Positions 26,176 through 34,369 of a DNA stretch of 64,000 nt are shown one piece after another (the first letter of the stretch is position 1; each line of letters opens with the position of its first letter). The stretch comes from Prevotella sp. (lineage in GTDB: Bacteria; Bacteroidota; Bacteroidia; Bacteroidales; Bacteroidaceae). Both the position numbers and the translations under genes were made by a program. The stretch spans positions 1 through 64,000 of the forward strand of contig JAFVFY010000030.1 in assembly GCA_017475265.1 (NCBI GenBank), in the 5' to 3' direction. The notes below the pieces were generated by a model, which saw only the letters and a list, made by a program, of their open reading frames with translations, did no database searches and was not told where the DNA came from.

Positions 26176-28284
26176 ATGAGAAAAACCTTAACAATGTTTC
26201 TACTGGCCGTGCCACTGCTTATGGCAGCCCAGAACCCTATTATCCGCGACCAGTTTTCTGCCGACCCTACGGCACGTGTGTTTAACGGCAAGGTGTACCT
26301 GTACCCCTCGCACGACATCTTCCCGCCTGAAGGCCAGCGACAGGACTGGTTCTGCATGGAGGACTACCATGTCTTTTCGTCCGAGAACCTCACCGACTGG
26401 ACTGACCACGGTGTGATTGTCACGCAGAACAAGGTGCCCTGGGTGAGACCAGACTCCTATTCCATGTGGGCGCCCGACTGCGTCGAGAGGAACGGGAAGT
26501 ACTATTTCTATTTCCCGTCAGCTCCTAAGGATGGCAGGGGATTTGGTATCGGTGTGGCTATTGCCGACAAGCCAGAAGGCCCGTTCGTCTGTGAACCCGA
26601 GAATATCAAGGGTATCGGCGGCATCGACCCGTGCGTGCTACAGGCATCCGACGGCAACGCCTACATCTTCTGGGGCGCAGGACGTTGTGCCAAGCTCAAA
26701 CCCAACATGAAGGAACTCGCCGACGACACGCCGAAGGAAAAGGTGAAGTTTGGCGAGCGGGAGTTTGAGATGTATGGCGTGAACTGTCTCAAAGACCTGC
26801 CCAGCCGTCAGGCAGAAGGCCCGTTCGCCTTTGAGTACAACGGCAACTACTACCTGACCTACCCTTACGTAAGGGAAAAGACCGAGGTCCTCGGCTATGC
26901 CATGAGTAAGAACCCGATGGGACCCTACGAGTACAAAGGCCTCATCATGGCCGAGCAGCCCAATGGTTGCTGGACCAACCACCACAGCATCATTAACTAT
27001 AAGGGTCAGTGGTACCTGTTCTACCACCACAACTATTTCTCTCCCAGCGATGACAAGCGCCGCTCGGCCTGCATCGAGAAGCTGTTCTTCAATCCCGACG
27101 GCACCATCCAGGAGGTGAAGCAGACCATCCGTGGCGTGGGCATCAACAAGGCTACGGAGAAGATAGAGATAGACCGCTACAGCTCAGCCAGCAGCGATGT
27201 GACCTCAGCACTTATCGACACCGTGAACACCTTCCGCAGTTATGAGGCCACTATGCCGAACAAGGGCAGCTGGATTTGTTATAAAGATGTAGACTTCGAC
27301 TGTATCACTGACGGCTACGTCCTCGTCAATGTCAAGGCCAGCGATGATACCGAGTTCTGCATCCGCGAAGGCAATGCCAAGGGTAAGGTCATCGCCCGCT
27401 TCAAGATGACGGTTCGCCCGCCAGAGCCACCCGCCGGTGCTGCCGCCAATCCCATGATGGCCCGCTTCAACCGCGACCTGCGCAACCAGTGGCTCTCGCA
27501 GACCGCCACGCTGGAATACACCCCGAAGGGCATCACCGACCTGGTCATCACCAACGAAGGCAACGGTGCCTTGAGCATAGACTACGTAAAGTTCAAGAAC
27601 CGCCCGAAGTACTTCTCGCCTGTTACTACGCCAACCGCGCAGCCTGATGATGAGGGCTTCATCCGCCGCTGGCTGCTCTTAGAGCCTATCGACAAGCCCA
27701 ACAGCGGCAACACCGTCTTCACCGACACCTATCTCCGCGAGCACTTCTACCGTGAGTACTTCAAGGATCAGCAGACCATCATCCCGAAGGATGGCCAGAA
27801 GGTGAAGGCCGTCTTCAAGCAGGAGCAGGCTCCCGCCGGCTTCGGACGTGGTATGCAACAGGCACCCGCCCAGCCGGAGGTGAAGACCGTCACGCAGAAC
27901 CTCACCTGGCACGCCCTCGACAGCGAGAACATGAACGTGAAGCTCTTCCGCTTTGCCGAGAAATGGGGAGAGAAGGTCTATGGCGTGCTCTTCTGGGCCG
28001 TCACCATCATCGACTGCGACGAGGATATCGAGAACGTCCGTCTTGCCGTAGGCTCCAACTCTGCCTCTATGTGGTGGCTCAACGGCGAAGAGGTGCTGCT
28101 GCTCAGCGGCGACCGCCGTATGGTGAAGGACGATGCCATGTCGTCGCGCCTTACGCTGAAGAAAGGCCGCAACATCCTGCGCGGTGCCGTCATCAACGGC
28201 CCGGGCATGAGCGACTTCTGCGTCCGCTTCCTCGATGAGAAAGGCAATCCCGTGAAGAACTATACAATAACCGTTAACCAATAA
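26176..28284 (+). CDS. GH43 glycosidase with CBM6-like and C-terminal beta domains
   Basis: Exported five-bladed propeller hydrolase of 702 aa (signal peptide MRKTLTMFLLAVPLLMAAQ) likely to attack xylan or arabinoxylan side chains or xylo-oligosaccharides. Likely catalytic residues are Asp30 in DPTARVFNG, Asp about 150 in GGIDPCVLQ and Glu about 214 in AEGPFAFEYNG. A CBM6-like module follows (about 350-495; 'WICYKDVDFDCITDGYVLVN', 'SIDYVKF'), then a Pro-rich linker. A C-terminal module (about 500-702) of the kind that closes some glycosidases has 'SASMWWLNGEEVLLL'. Start 26176 is at the signal peptide. A second GH43 gene lies 31 bp downstream, and the stop codon region is duplicated (28264-28305). 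Confidence 0.9.
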   Translation: MRKTLTMFLLAVPLLMAAQNPIIRDQFSADPTARVFNGKVYLYPSHDIFPPEGQRQDWFCMEDYHVFSSENLTDWTDHGVIVTQNKVPWVRPDSYSMWAPDCVERNGKYYFYFPSAPKDGRGFGIGVAIADKPEGPFVCEPENIKGIGGIDPCVLQASDGNAYIFWGAGRCAKLKPNMKELADDTPKEKVKFGEREFEMYGVNCLKDLPSRQAEGPFAFEYNGNYYLTYPYVREKTEVLGYAMSKNPMGPYEYKGLIMAEQPNGCWTNHHSIINYKGQWYLFYHHNYFSPSDDKRRSACIEKLFFNPDGTIQEVKQTIRGVGINKATEKIEIDRYSSASSDVTSALIDTVNTFRSYEATMPNKGSWICYKDVDFDCITDGYVLVNVKASDDTEFCIREGNAKGKVIARFKMTVRPPEPPAGAAANPMMARFNRDLRNQWLSQTATLEYTPKGITDLVITNEGNGALSIDYVKFKNRPKYFSPVTTPTAQPDDEGFIRRWLLLEPIDKPNSGNTVFTDTYLREHFYREYFKDQQTIIPKDGQKVKAVFKQEQAPAGFGRGMQQAPAQPEVKTVTQNLTWHALDSENMNVKLFRFAEKWGEKVYGVLFWAVTIIDCDEDIENVRLAVGSNSASMWWLNGEEVLLLSGDRRMVKDDAMSSRLTLKKGRNILRGAVINGPGMSDFCVRFLDEKGNPVKNYTITVNQ

Positions 28285-28305
28285 ACAATAACCGTTAACC
28301 AATAA
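28264..28305. repeat. 21-bp tandem duplication containing a stop codon
   Basis: Two exact copies of ACAATAACCGTTAACCAATA plus A (28264-28284 and 28285-28305). The first ends with the GH43 stop codon; the second fills the space before the next gene. It probably arose by slippage; deletion or addition of a unit would not change the GH43 protein's reading frame (21 bp). Confidence 0.9.
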
Positions 28306-28315
28306 AGTGAAGATT

Positions 28316-29782
28316 ATGAAAACGAAATATCTGCTAAGTTTATCATTTATTATTTCTTCTTTATTCTTTAGCCCTGCAAGGGCGCAAATTGGTGCTCCCT
28401 ATATCCACGACCCCTCGACGCTGGCCGAGTGCGACGGCAAGTGGTACACCTTCGGCACGGGCGGAGGCGGCATTATCTCAGACGACGGCTGGTCATGGCA
28501 TAGCGGTGCCGACCGTCCCGGCGGCGGTGCTGCCCCCGACATGATAAAGATTGGCGACCGCTACCTCTGCATCTACGGTGCTACGGGTGGTGGACTGGGA
28601 GGTGGTCACAGCGGCCGCATCCTGACGATGTGGAACAAAACTCTTGACCCGAAGTCACCCGACTTCAAGTGGTCTACTGCCGTGGAGGTCTGTGCCTCTG
28701 ACGGTATGGAAGACCAGGACGCCATCGACCCGGGCATACTCCTCGACCCCACGACGGGCCGCCTCTGGGTGAGCTACGGCACCTATTTCGGCACCATCCG
28801 CCTCATCGAGCTTGACCCCACGACCGGCTTCCGCAAGAGCGGTAATGTAGAGAAGGACATCGCCATCGATTGCGAGGCCACCGACCTTATCTACCGCAAC
28901 GGCTGGTACTACCTGCTCGGCACCCACGGCACTTGCTGCGACGGCGTGAACTCTACCTATAATATAGTTGTGGGTCGCTCACGCAGTGTCGAAGGCCCTT
29001 ATATAGATAATGTGGGCCGCGACATGTACCACGGCGGAGGCCGCATGGTCGTCAATGCTGGCAACCGCAAGACAGGCGCCGGACACTTCGGGCGCACCAT
29101 CATCGACGAGGGTGTGGAGGTCGCGTCGTTCCACTGGGAGGCCGACTTCGACATGGGCGGTCGCTCCACGCTGGCCGTTCATCCCCTGCTGTGGAAGAAC
29201 GACTGGCCCTACGCTGGTGAACAGTTCAAGGGCGGCATCTACGAGATTGAGAGCGAGCGCCGTGGCTACTCGTTGGAGCTGGCCGTCGATTTCGTGCGTA
29301 TGCAGGTAGCCCGTCAGGGATGGTTCAACCGCGACCAGATGCAGGAAGCTCCCAAGCCCGTGGCCAACCAGACGCTCGGAGAAGTTATCGCCACATGGCC
29401 CGACGCCGACAAGCCCGTTGGCGTGCGCTGCGGCGACTTTATGTTCCGTCCCCACCAGATCTGGAACATCGTTCCCGTACCCGAGGCCGGCGGCTACCTC
29501 AGTGCCCCCTACTTCAAGATTACCATCGATGGCACTGACCGCGCCCTGACGGCCACTGCCGACAAGGAGCTTACCGCCAAGTCCTTCACCGGTGGCGACG
29601 AGCAGCTCTGGCGCATCGAGCAGCTCACCGACGGCACGTTCCGCATCATGCCGAAGGCCATCCCAGGCATGGAGGGCACGAATACCCGCTACTGCCTCTA
29701 TTCTGCCGCTGACAGCACCCCGACCCTGGCCGAGTACGACTTCAAGAGCGACAATTCCAAGTGGAACCTTCGCCGACAGTAG
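28316..29782 (+). CDS. GH43 arabinanase-like protein
   Basis: Exported 488-aa protein (signal peptide to about residue 23, MKTKYLLSLSF...SPARA) with a five-bladed propeller resembling endo-alpha-1,5-arabinanases. Asp32 in YIHDPSTL, Asp in DAIDPGILLD (about 138) and Glu in DCEATDLIYRNG (about 185) fit the GH43 triad. The C-terminal 140 residues form a beta domain like that appended to Bacteroidota arabinanases. The ATG at 28316 gives the better signal peptide than the GTG at 28307. With the upstream GH43 gene and the divergent GH3 gene it forms a small hemicellulose/pectin locus without SusC/SusD genes. A strong hairpin terminator follows (29808-29848). Confidence 0.87.
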   Translation: MKTKYLLSLSFIISSLFFSPARAQIGAPYIHDPSTLAECDGKWYTFGTGGGGIISDDGWSWHSGADRPGGGAAPDMIKIGDRYLCIYGATGGGLGGGHSGRILTMWNKTLDPKSPDFKWSTAVEVCASDGMEDQDAIDPGILLDPTTGRLWVSYGTYFGTIRLIELDPTTGFRKSGNVEKDIAIDCEATDLIYRNGWYYLLGTHGTCCDGVNSTYNIVVGRSRSVEGPYIDNVGRDMYHGGGRMVVNAGNRKTGAGHFGRTIIDEGVEVASFHWEADFDMGGRSTLAVHPLLWKNDWPYAGEQFKGGIYEIESERRGYSLELAVDFVRMQVARQGWFNRDQMQEAPKPVANQTLGEVIATWPDADKPVGVRCGDFMFRPHQIWNIVPVPEAGGYLSAPYFKITIDGTDRALTATADKELTAKSFTGGDEQLWRIEQLTDGTFRIMPKAIPGMEGTNTRYCLYSAADSTPTLAEYDFKSDNSKWNLRRQ

Positions 29783-29807
29783 GCTCCTGCAAAGGCAGAA
29801 CTATAGC

Positions 29808-29848
29808 TTACCAGCCCACAGCCGTTTCAGGAAATCGTGGGCTGGTAA
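29808..29848 (+). terminator. Terminator after the GH43 pair
   Basis: Perfect 12-bp arms TTACCAGCCCAC (29808-29819) and GTGGGCTGGTAA (29837-29848), 17-base loop, followed by CACTTTTATA. Confidence 0.75.
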
Positions 29849-29948
29849 CACTTTTATACCATTGAAGAGACGGGGACGTATGCACTAGGATTATTGCAGA
29901 AAAAGTGGTATGTATGCAGAAGGTTCACAAAAGATTATTAGCGTATTA

Positions 29949-29980
29949 TTTGGTTATTAGTACCAAAATTAGTACCTTTG
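29949..29980 (+). promoter_or_regulatory. hicAB promoter with direct repeats
   Basis: -33 TTTG (29949-29952) and -7 TACCTTTG (29973-29980), spacing 20. Two copies of TTAGTACC (29957-29964 and 29969-29976), 12 bp apart, overlap the spacer and the -7 box and are a plausible HicB operator. Confidence 0.65.
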
Positions 29981-29999
29981 CAGCCAAATAGTATCATAC

Positions 30000-30257
30000 A
30001 TGGTAGCAAAGAATAAATTGAAAGAACGTTTCAAGCGGTTACCGAAAGACTTCACGTTTGAGGAAACCGTCTCACTATTGGCTACGTTGGGCTATGAAAA
30101 GCATAACAAGGGGGCGACATCCGGCTCTCGCATCCGTTTCAAGAACGAGGAGACAGGGATGTATATAGACATTCACCGCCCGCATCCTGGGAGCATCATG
30201 AAGGAGTGGATGATGAAGGCCATTTACAAACATTTGAAAGATAACAAACTGATTTAA
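30000..30257 (+). CDS. hicA: HicA-type mRNA interferase toxin
   Basis: Small (85 aa) double-stranded-RNA-binding-fold toxin that cleaves mRNA when freed from HicB. The family pattern is visible: a central basic strand SGSRIRFKNEETG, then DIHRPHPG, where the conserved His lies, and the C-terminal helix MKEWMMKAIYKHLKD. The gene precedes hicB by 5 bp, the usual order. Appears intact. Confidence 0.93.
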   Translation: MVAKNKLKERFKRLPKDFTFEETVSLLATLGYEKHNKGATSGSRIRFKNEETGMYIDIHRPHPGSIMKEWMMKAIYKHLKDNKLI

Positions 30258-30262
30258 TACTT

Positions 30263-30610
30263 ATGGATTACTTGGAATACAAAGGCTATAAAGGTTCCGT
30301 TGAGTATAGCAAGAAAGACAACTGCCTCTTTGGCAAAGTACAGGGACTGCCCAAAGCTCTCATCCTCTACGAAGGTCAGACATTGGATGAACTTCGTCGT
30401 GATTTTGAGGATGGCATTGACGACTACATCGAGGGATGTCGTGCCGACGGTATTGAACCCTGCAAACCCTTCAGCGGCAGGCTGAACCTCCGCATGACCT
30501 CTGACCTCCATTCCCGCGTTGCCGCCTTCGCCGCCTCCACGGGAATCACCATCAACGATTTCATCAACCGAGCCATCCAGAACGAAATGGCACACCAGAT
30601 TGCGGTGTGA
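30263..30610 (+). CDS. hicB: HicB-type antitoxin
   Basis: Antitoxin of 115 aa for the HicA toxin just upstream. The N-terminal half is the degenerate RNase H-like HicB fold (YKGYKGSVEYSKKDNCLFGK, 'LRRDFEDGIDDYIEGCRADG'). The C-terminal 40 residues (LNLRMTSDLHSRVAAFAAST..ITINDFINRAI) form a ribbon-helix-helix DNA-binding unit for autoregulation. A close relative is encoded at 34366-34824, where the C-terminus is disturbed and no hicA is present. Confidence 0.93.
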   Translation: MDYLEYKGYKGSVEYSKKDNCLFGKVQGLPKALILYEGQTLDELRRDFEDGIDDYIEGCRADGIEPCKPFSGRLNLRMTSDLHSRVAAFAASTGITINDFINRAIQNEMAHQIAV

Positions 30611-30673
30611 TAAAAACTCTGCCGAACTGCCGCCAGAAAGAGAGCGGGAGCGCAATACAACGCTCTCCGAAGT

Positions 30674-32347
30674 TCATTTGTTCCTCCTGTCCACTGCTTT
30701 TGCAGCCTCCTTCATTGGGAAGTATTCGGGATCCCACTTACAGCCCATCCAGTCATAAAACTCTGACAGCTCCCTCGACCGTGGTTTGTTCTGCATCAGC
30801 TCCACCAGATAGCTGTAGCGGTGAATGCCGCCGCAATCGTCGGGCGGGCAGGCGTTGGCGCCACCTGTCAGCTTCACGCTCTTGGCCTCGCCGTCGGCAT
30901 ATTCGCCCACCTCTTTCAGCTTCACCGTGTGATACCAGCTGTCACCAAAGTCATATTCGAACATGGTGCTGTCGCCCTTCTTCTGCAGCAGGTGGCTGAT
31001 GCCATAGCGGCTGCCGTCCTTGGTTTGCGAGAAGAAGCTGTCGCCCGGATCGTTGACGCTGGTGGAGTAGCAGTCCCTGCCTTTCCCTTTGAACTGATGC
31101 AAGTGGTCCTCGTCCCAGCCCATAGCCAGCAGGATGGCCGTTGCCAGCGAGCTGAGGCAGAGGCTCGACGGCACCTCCAGCTCACGCCACACCAGCGGAT
31201 TCGAGTTTTTCAGCTCTATGCGCAGTGTGTATTTCTTCAATTTCTGAACAGGCATATAACGGTAGGCTCCACCGTATGTAGAGCCGCAGTACTCCTGTCG
31301 GGGAGCCAACCCCTCGTCATCGAAGTCATCATCCTCTTCGTCATCATAGTCATCATAGCCATCGTCATCATAGTCCTCATAGTCATCCTCGTCATCCCAT
31401 GAGGTTTGTGCGTTTTGCCAGATGGTCTCCGCACATTCCAGTTCCTCTTTCAGCACACCGATGTCGGCTTTCTTGATGTTCTTTCGCACCTCGTTAACCC
31501 CGCCGGGGATGAGGATATTGGGTAGTTTGTATTTACTGTACATACGGATAATCATTGCCTTGGCGGCCTCACAGCGTGTGTGTATGCAGCAATGGATGAT
31601 GGCCTCCAGCAGCATCACGTCGCCCACGGCGGGGTCGATGTCGTCGGCAAAGACAGCCAGCAGGTCGCAGAGCCACTGTTGCACCATTGGCAGCGTCTTC
31701 GGCGCGCGGCGCGGCAGCGTGCTGACGGCAGCCGCCACCTCGGCCTTTACGAACGAGTGGATGCCTCTTTCGCGCATAAAATCGGCCAGCAACGGCAAGT
31801 CGTCGACGGTGGCGATGCAGTAGATACAGGCGGGCACCATGCCCACCATGTCACATTCGTCGAAGAACACTTCGGCGAAACCCCGGTCCTGACGCTCCAT
31901 CTCAAGCAGGGCAGGCAGACACTCGCGCAGCGTGAACCGTTCGGCCAGCATGATGGCCACGTGGATAGGGTGCATCCAAACGCCGTCACCATACTCTTCA
32001 TTACCCTTGTGCCACTGGTCGAGCCAGAAGTAGATAATACTGTCCACGGCTGTAGCCAGCGTGCTGCGGTCAAGCTGCGAGCAGCTGGTCATGAAATCAT
32101 CCACGCTGGGCAGCCCATCGTGGTCTTCACCAGTGTCAAGCAACGGGCGGAGGATGTCGGGCACTTCGCCCACCATCTGCCCATAGTCGGGAAGCTCGTA
32201 GAAATACTCCGACATGGCGGAGGCATTGGCCACCATGTCCAAATGCTTCAAGGCTTTCAGCACATCATCGTCGGTGATGTCTCTGTTGCTCTTGCCCATG
32301 ATTTCACGTACAACGGGCATCAGTAAATCTCTTTCTTCTTTCGTCAT
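30674..32347 (-). CDS. DUF1186-like / pRiA4b ORF-3-like two-domain protein
   Basis: Cytosolic protein of 557 aa. The N-terminal 300 residues are helical and HEAT-like, resembling DUF1186 ('HVAIMLAERFTLRECLPALL', 'DRGFAEVFFDECDMVG'). A highly acidic linker (about 325-350, runs of D, E and Y) follows. The C-terminal part (about 370-545) matches the plasmid pRiA4b ORF-3 / IS1096 TnpR-like domain: 'YTLRIELKNSNPLVWRELEV', 'GWDEDHLHQF', 'FEYDFGDSWYHTVKLKE', 'CPPDDCGG'. The function of neither domain is established. The ATG at 32347 was chosen over 32374 because a -7 element (TAATTTTG, 32379-32372) lies between. Transcribed alone, convergent with hicAB. Confidence 0.8.
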   Translation of the reverse strand: MTKEERDLLMPVVREIMGKSNRDITDDDVLKALKHLDMVANASAMSEYFYELPDYGQMVGEVPDILRPLLDTGEDHDGLPSVDDFMTSCSQLDRSTLATAVDSIIYFWLDQWHKGNEEYGDGVWMHPIHVAIMLAERFTLRECLPALLEMERQDRGFAEVFFDECDMVGMVPACIYCIATVDDLPLLADFMRERGIHSFVKAEVAAAVSTLPRRAPKTLPMVQQWLCDLLAVFADDIDPAVGDVMLLEAIIHCCIHTRCEAAKAMIIRMYSKYKLPNILIPGGVNEVRKNIKKADIGVLKEELECAETIWQNAQTSWDDEDDYEDYDDDGYDDYDDEEDDDFDDEGLAPRQEYCGSTYGGAYRYMPVQKLKKYTLRIELKNSNPLVWRELEVPSSLCLSSLATAILLAMGWDEDHLHQFKGKGRDCYSTSVNDPGDSFFSQTKDGSRYGISHLLQKKGDSTMFEYDFGDSWYHTVKLKEVGEYADGEAKSVKLTGGANACPPDDCGGIHRYSYLVELMQNKPRSRELSEFYDWMGCKWDPEYFPMKEAAKAVDRRNK

Positions 32348-32371
32348 AATGTTGGTTTTATTAAGCGTCTG

Positions 32372-32379
32372 CAAAATTA
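32372..32379 (-). promoter_or_regulatory. -7 promoter element of the DUF1186-like gene
   Basis: TAATTTTG on the minus strand, 25 bases upstream of the ATG at 32347. Confidence 0.55.
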
Positions 32380-32619
32380 CACCTTTTTCTGGAAATGACC
32401 AAGATTATGGGGAAAAAGTGGCATAGACAGAGGAAAAACGCTTGCGAACCGGCTGACTCCTGTCCTTCGAAAGAAAGGCAACGATGGGAAGCAGTTAGTC
32501 GAAGTCATACGGGTTCTCGCTGTCCTTGCTGCCCCAACGCGGCGGGGTGGCTAAGGGTCGCTGGTGTCAAGCAGGTGGTGGCGCTGCTGAAGGAGCACCA
32601 CGCGCATTGTGGGTTTCTG

Positions 32620-33054
32620 GTAGGGGCAGGCCCTGTGCCAGCCCGATGCCCCCAAAGGGGCAATATTCGCGGATGAAACGGCAAGTATCTGTGTCCCTTA
32701 CGGGACATCGGGCTAGCACAGGGCCTGCCCCTACACCGTCGGAAAACTTACAGATTGTGGGAACAACATATTGAACACCCTATTTCAAAATTATAAAAAA
32801 TGATTATCCGTAATCAGGTGACAAAGACGCTAAAAGCGTCTCCTCTCAATAGCCGTTGGTCGGAAAGGCGGGTAGGCGAGCTTGCTCGGGAATGCGACCT
32901 ACGGAATACGCGAGTGTCGGTAATATCGACCCTGTAGGGGTCGCCCGTGGTCAAGGGCGACCCTCCCATCGATGCGGTTGGGGCGACCCCGTTGGGGTCG
33001 ATGTCACTCTCATCCATCTATCCGGGAGTACTTTGTACCCTCGGCTATTGAGAG
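32620..33054. repeat. Cluster of palindromic repeats
   Basis: A noncoding patch with stacked inverted repeats. Two family A units face each other (32620-32644 and 32709-32733). A GTAGGCGAGC/GCGACCTACGG-type unit lies at about 32870-32900 and a GGTCGCCC/GGGCGACC hairpin at about 32935-32970. An outer pair CTCTCAATAGCCG (32841-32853) and CGGCTATTGAGAG (33042-33054) encloses about 190 bp. Flanking it, GATTATCCG..AATCAGGTGAC (about 32803) matches the sequence near 18717. Confidence 0.75.
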
Positions 33055-33480
33055 GTGACGCTTCCAGCGTCAGTTGCACTCCATTGCGGATAATTATTTA
33101 AAAGATCTCCAACGATATTACAGGCTGCGTATTTCCTATAATTTTTCGATTTAATTTTTATATAATTTTGAGCGAAGCGACCATAGGAAAAGTTCACCAA
33201 ACTATTTTGCTGAAATGTAAAGAAAAAGTACAGAAAAAAGTGTTCCTAAAAGTTGACCATCTAGCGCAAAAACCTGCCCAAAACGGCTGTTTTTTGCAGG
33301 AATCGCACTTCATAACCCTGCACAAATACCCCTCTTTTGTGCAGAAAGCGACTTAAAATTACATAATCTTAACACTTCTTTGCCCCTATTTCGCTTAAAA
33401 CTGATGTTTTTCGCGGTTGGGAAATACCCCGAAAAAGGGTGTTCGAGGCATCCGTTGGTGCCTTTTTGGAGCCAACCAGC

Positions 33481-33640
33481 CAGTCTAATGGTAGTAAGTG
33501 CGCGGGTTTGTAGTAGAAAAGCTATGGTTTTGTTCAACCTCCGCAGCGGTTTTGTTCAACCTCCGCAGCGGGTTTGTACTACCTCCGCAGCGGGTTTGTA
33601 CTACCTCCTCGGCTAGTTTGTACTACAAACCCACCCTTTT
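33481..33640. repeat. Second 22-bp tandem array, noncoding
   Basis: About seven units. Four are exactly 22 bp: 33526-33547, 33548-33569 (identical, beginning GGTTTTGTTCAACCTCCGCA), 33570-33591 and 33592-33613 (GGGTTTGTACTACCTCCGCA type). The last unit forms TTTGTA-C-TACAAA. Period and core (GGTTTTGTTCAAC here, GGTATGTTCAAC near 18925) match the array at 18741-18955. No open frame is preserved. Confidence 0.75.
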
Positions 33641-33899
33641 TGTTAAAAACCGACTAAAACGAAACAGTTTTAAGGGGCAATCAGTCCATAGCTGAGCGGT
33701 AGCGTGAAAAACGCGGAAACGACCCCTCTCAAAACTAGCCCATACGCATCCAACCAAAGAACTCATTCAAAAAATCGGAGTCTCAGAGGGGTCAATGTAA
33801 ATATTTTTCGTACTTACGATTGAAAAGCCCCTAAGGAGGAATTATCGCGACAAATCAAATCATCCCTGGCTCCAAGCAATTGAAGTCTGGGATAAGAGT

Positions 33900-34262
33900 T
33901 TAGTAGCTCAACATGGCTGCAGGGCTGATATGCAAAGTATGACACAGTTGGCGTGCTATCTTTAGCGTTGGCTCTGCACGACCGGAAACATAGTCGTTGA
34001 TGCGTGAAGGGCTGACACCTATCATTATGGCCAGTTGTTTCTGGGTCATCTCGTTTTCTGCCAATGATGTCTCTATCAGTTCAGCCACTGTTGGCTTGCC
34101 TATCGGATAGTGTTCCTTCTCGTAGTCAATCACCACATCCGACATCATCGTCAGCTCAACGGCATTGCGATCGTTGGCTGGTGTCTCGTCGCTAACCAGC
34201 GGCAGAAGCTCCTCTATCCGTGCCAGTGCAAACTCATATTGCTCCTTTGTTATCTTTCCCAT
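33900..34262 (-). CDS. higA: HigA-type antitoxin (XRE family)
   Basis: Helix-turn-helix antitoxin of 120 aa of the COG5499 kind: an N-terminal helical region, 'YPIGKPTVAELIETSLAENE', then an HTH with MTQKQLAIMIGVSPSRINDYV and a C-terminal helix. In this family the toxin gene stands directly upstream. Here only a 30-codon remnant is left of it (34277-34369), so this is an orphan antitoxin unless it serves another toxin. Its ATG is 14 bp after the remnant's stop. Confidence 0.88.
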   Translation of the reverse strand: MGKITKEQYEFALARIEELLPLVSDETPANDRNAVELTMMSDVVIDYEKEHYPIGKPTVAELIETSLAENEMTQKQLAIMIGVSPSRINDYVSGRAEPTLKIARQLCHTLHISPAAMLSY

Positions 34263-34276
34263 AATTAGCTTATCAA

Positions 34277-34369
34277 TTATATTGTCGATGCGTCAATCTT
34301 GTCGTAGTCTCCGTGGGTGCCCACAAAACGAATGAACAAATGCCCGATGGTGAACGACACTATCCTCAT
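34277..34369 (-). pseudogene. Remnant of a HigB-type toxin gene
   Basis: A 30-codon frame, MRIVSFTIGH LFIRFVGTHGDYDKIDASTI. The second part matches the conserved C-terminus of HigB/HigB-2 toxins ('IRFVGTH..YDKIDA.TI'), but almost all of the RelE-like fold before it is missing. A -7 element TATCTTTG (34385-34378) lies 8 bases before the ATG. The deletion therefore kept the promoter, a start codon and the toxin tail, which still allows transcription of the intact higA downstream. Confidence 0.7.

Larger units (their letters stand above)
32380..33899. other. Gene-poor 1.5-kb stretch
   Basis: No convincing gene. Apart from the palindrome cluster and the second 22-bp array, a possible C-terminal coding remnant on the minus strand (WGSKDSENPYDFD then stop, about 32497-32560) has no upstream continuation. 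The segment 33721-33793 holds an inverted pair GACCCCTCT/AGAGGGGTC. The rest is AT-rich with no recognisable signal. Confidence 0.6.

Noticed and set aside
32497-32708. Short minus-strand open frames in the repeat nest (including WGSKDSENPYDFD)
   Set aside because: The frames are short, have no start with a promoter and run through palindromic repeats. One resembles a real C-terminus but lacks any upstream continuation, so it is mentioned only under the gene-poor stretch.
33481-33640. Possible CRISPR array
   Set aside because: Same reason: contiguous units without spacers, diverging gradually rather than repeat/spacer alternation.
33680-33795. tRNA-like string (AGCTGAGCGGTAGCG) near 33690
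   Set aside because: It resembles a tRNA D-arm, but no acceptor stem, anticodon arm or GGTTCGA T-arm follows at the right spacing. The nearby GACCCCTCT/AGAGGGGTC pair does not fit a cloverleaf.
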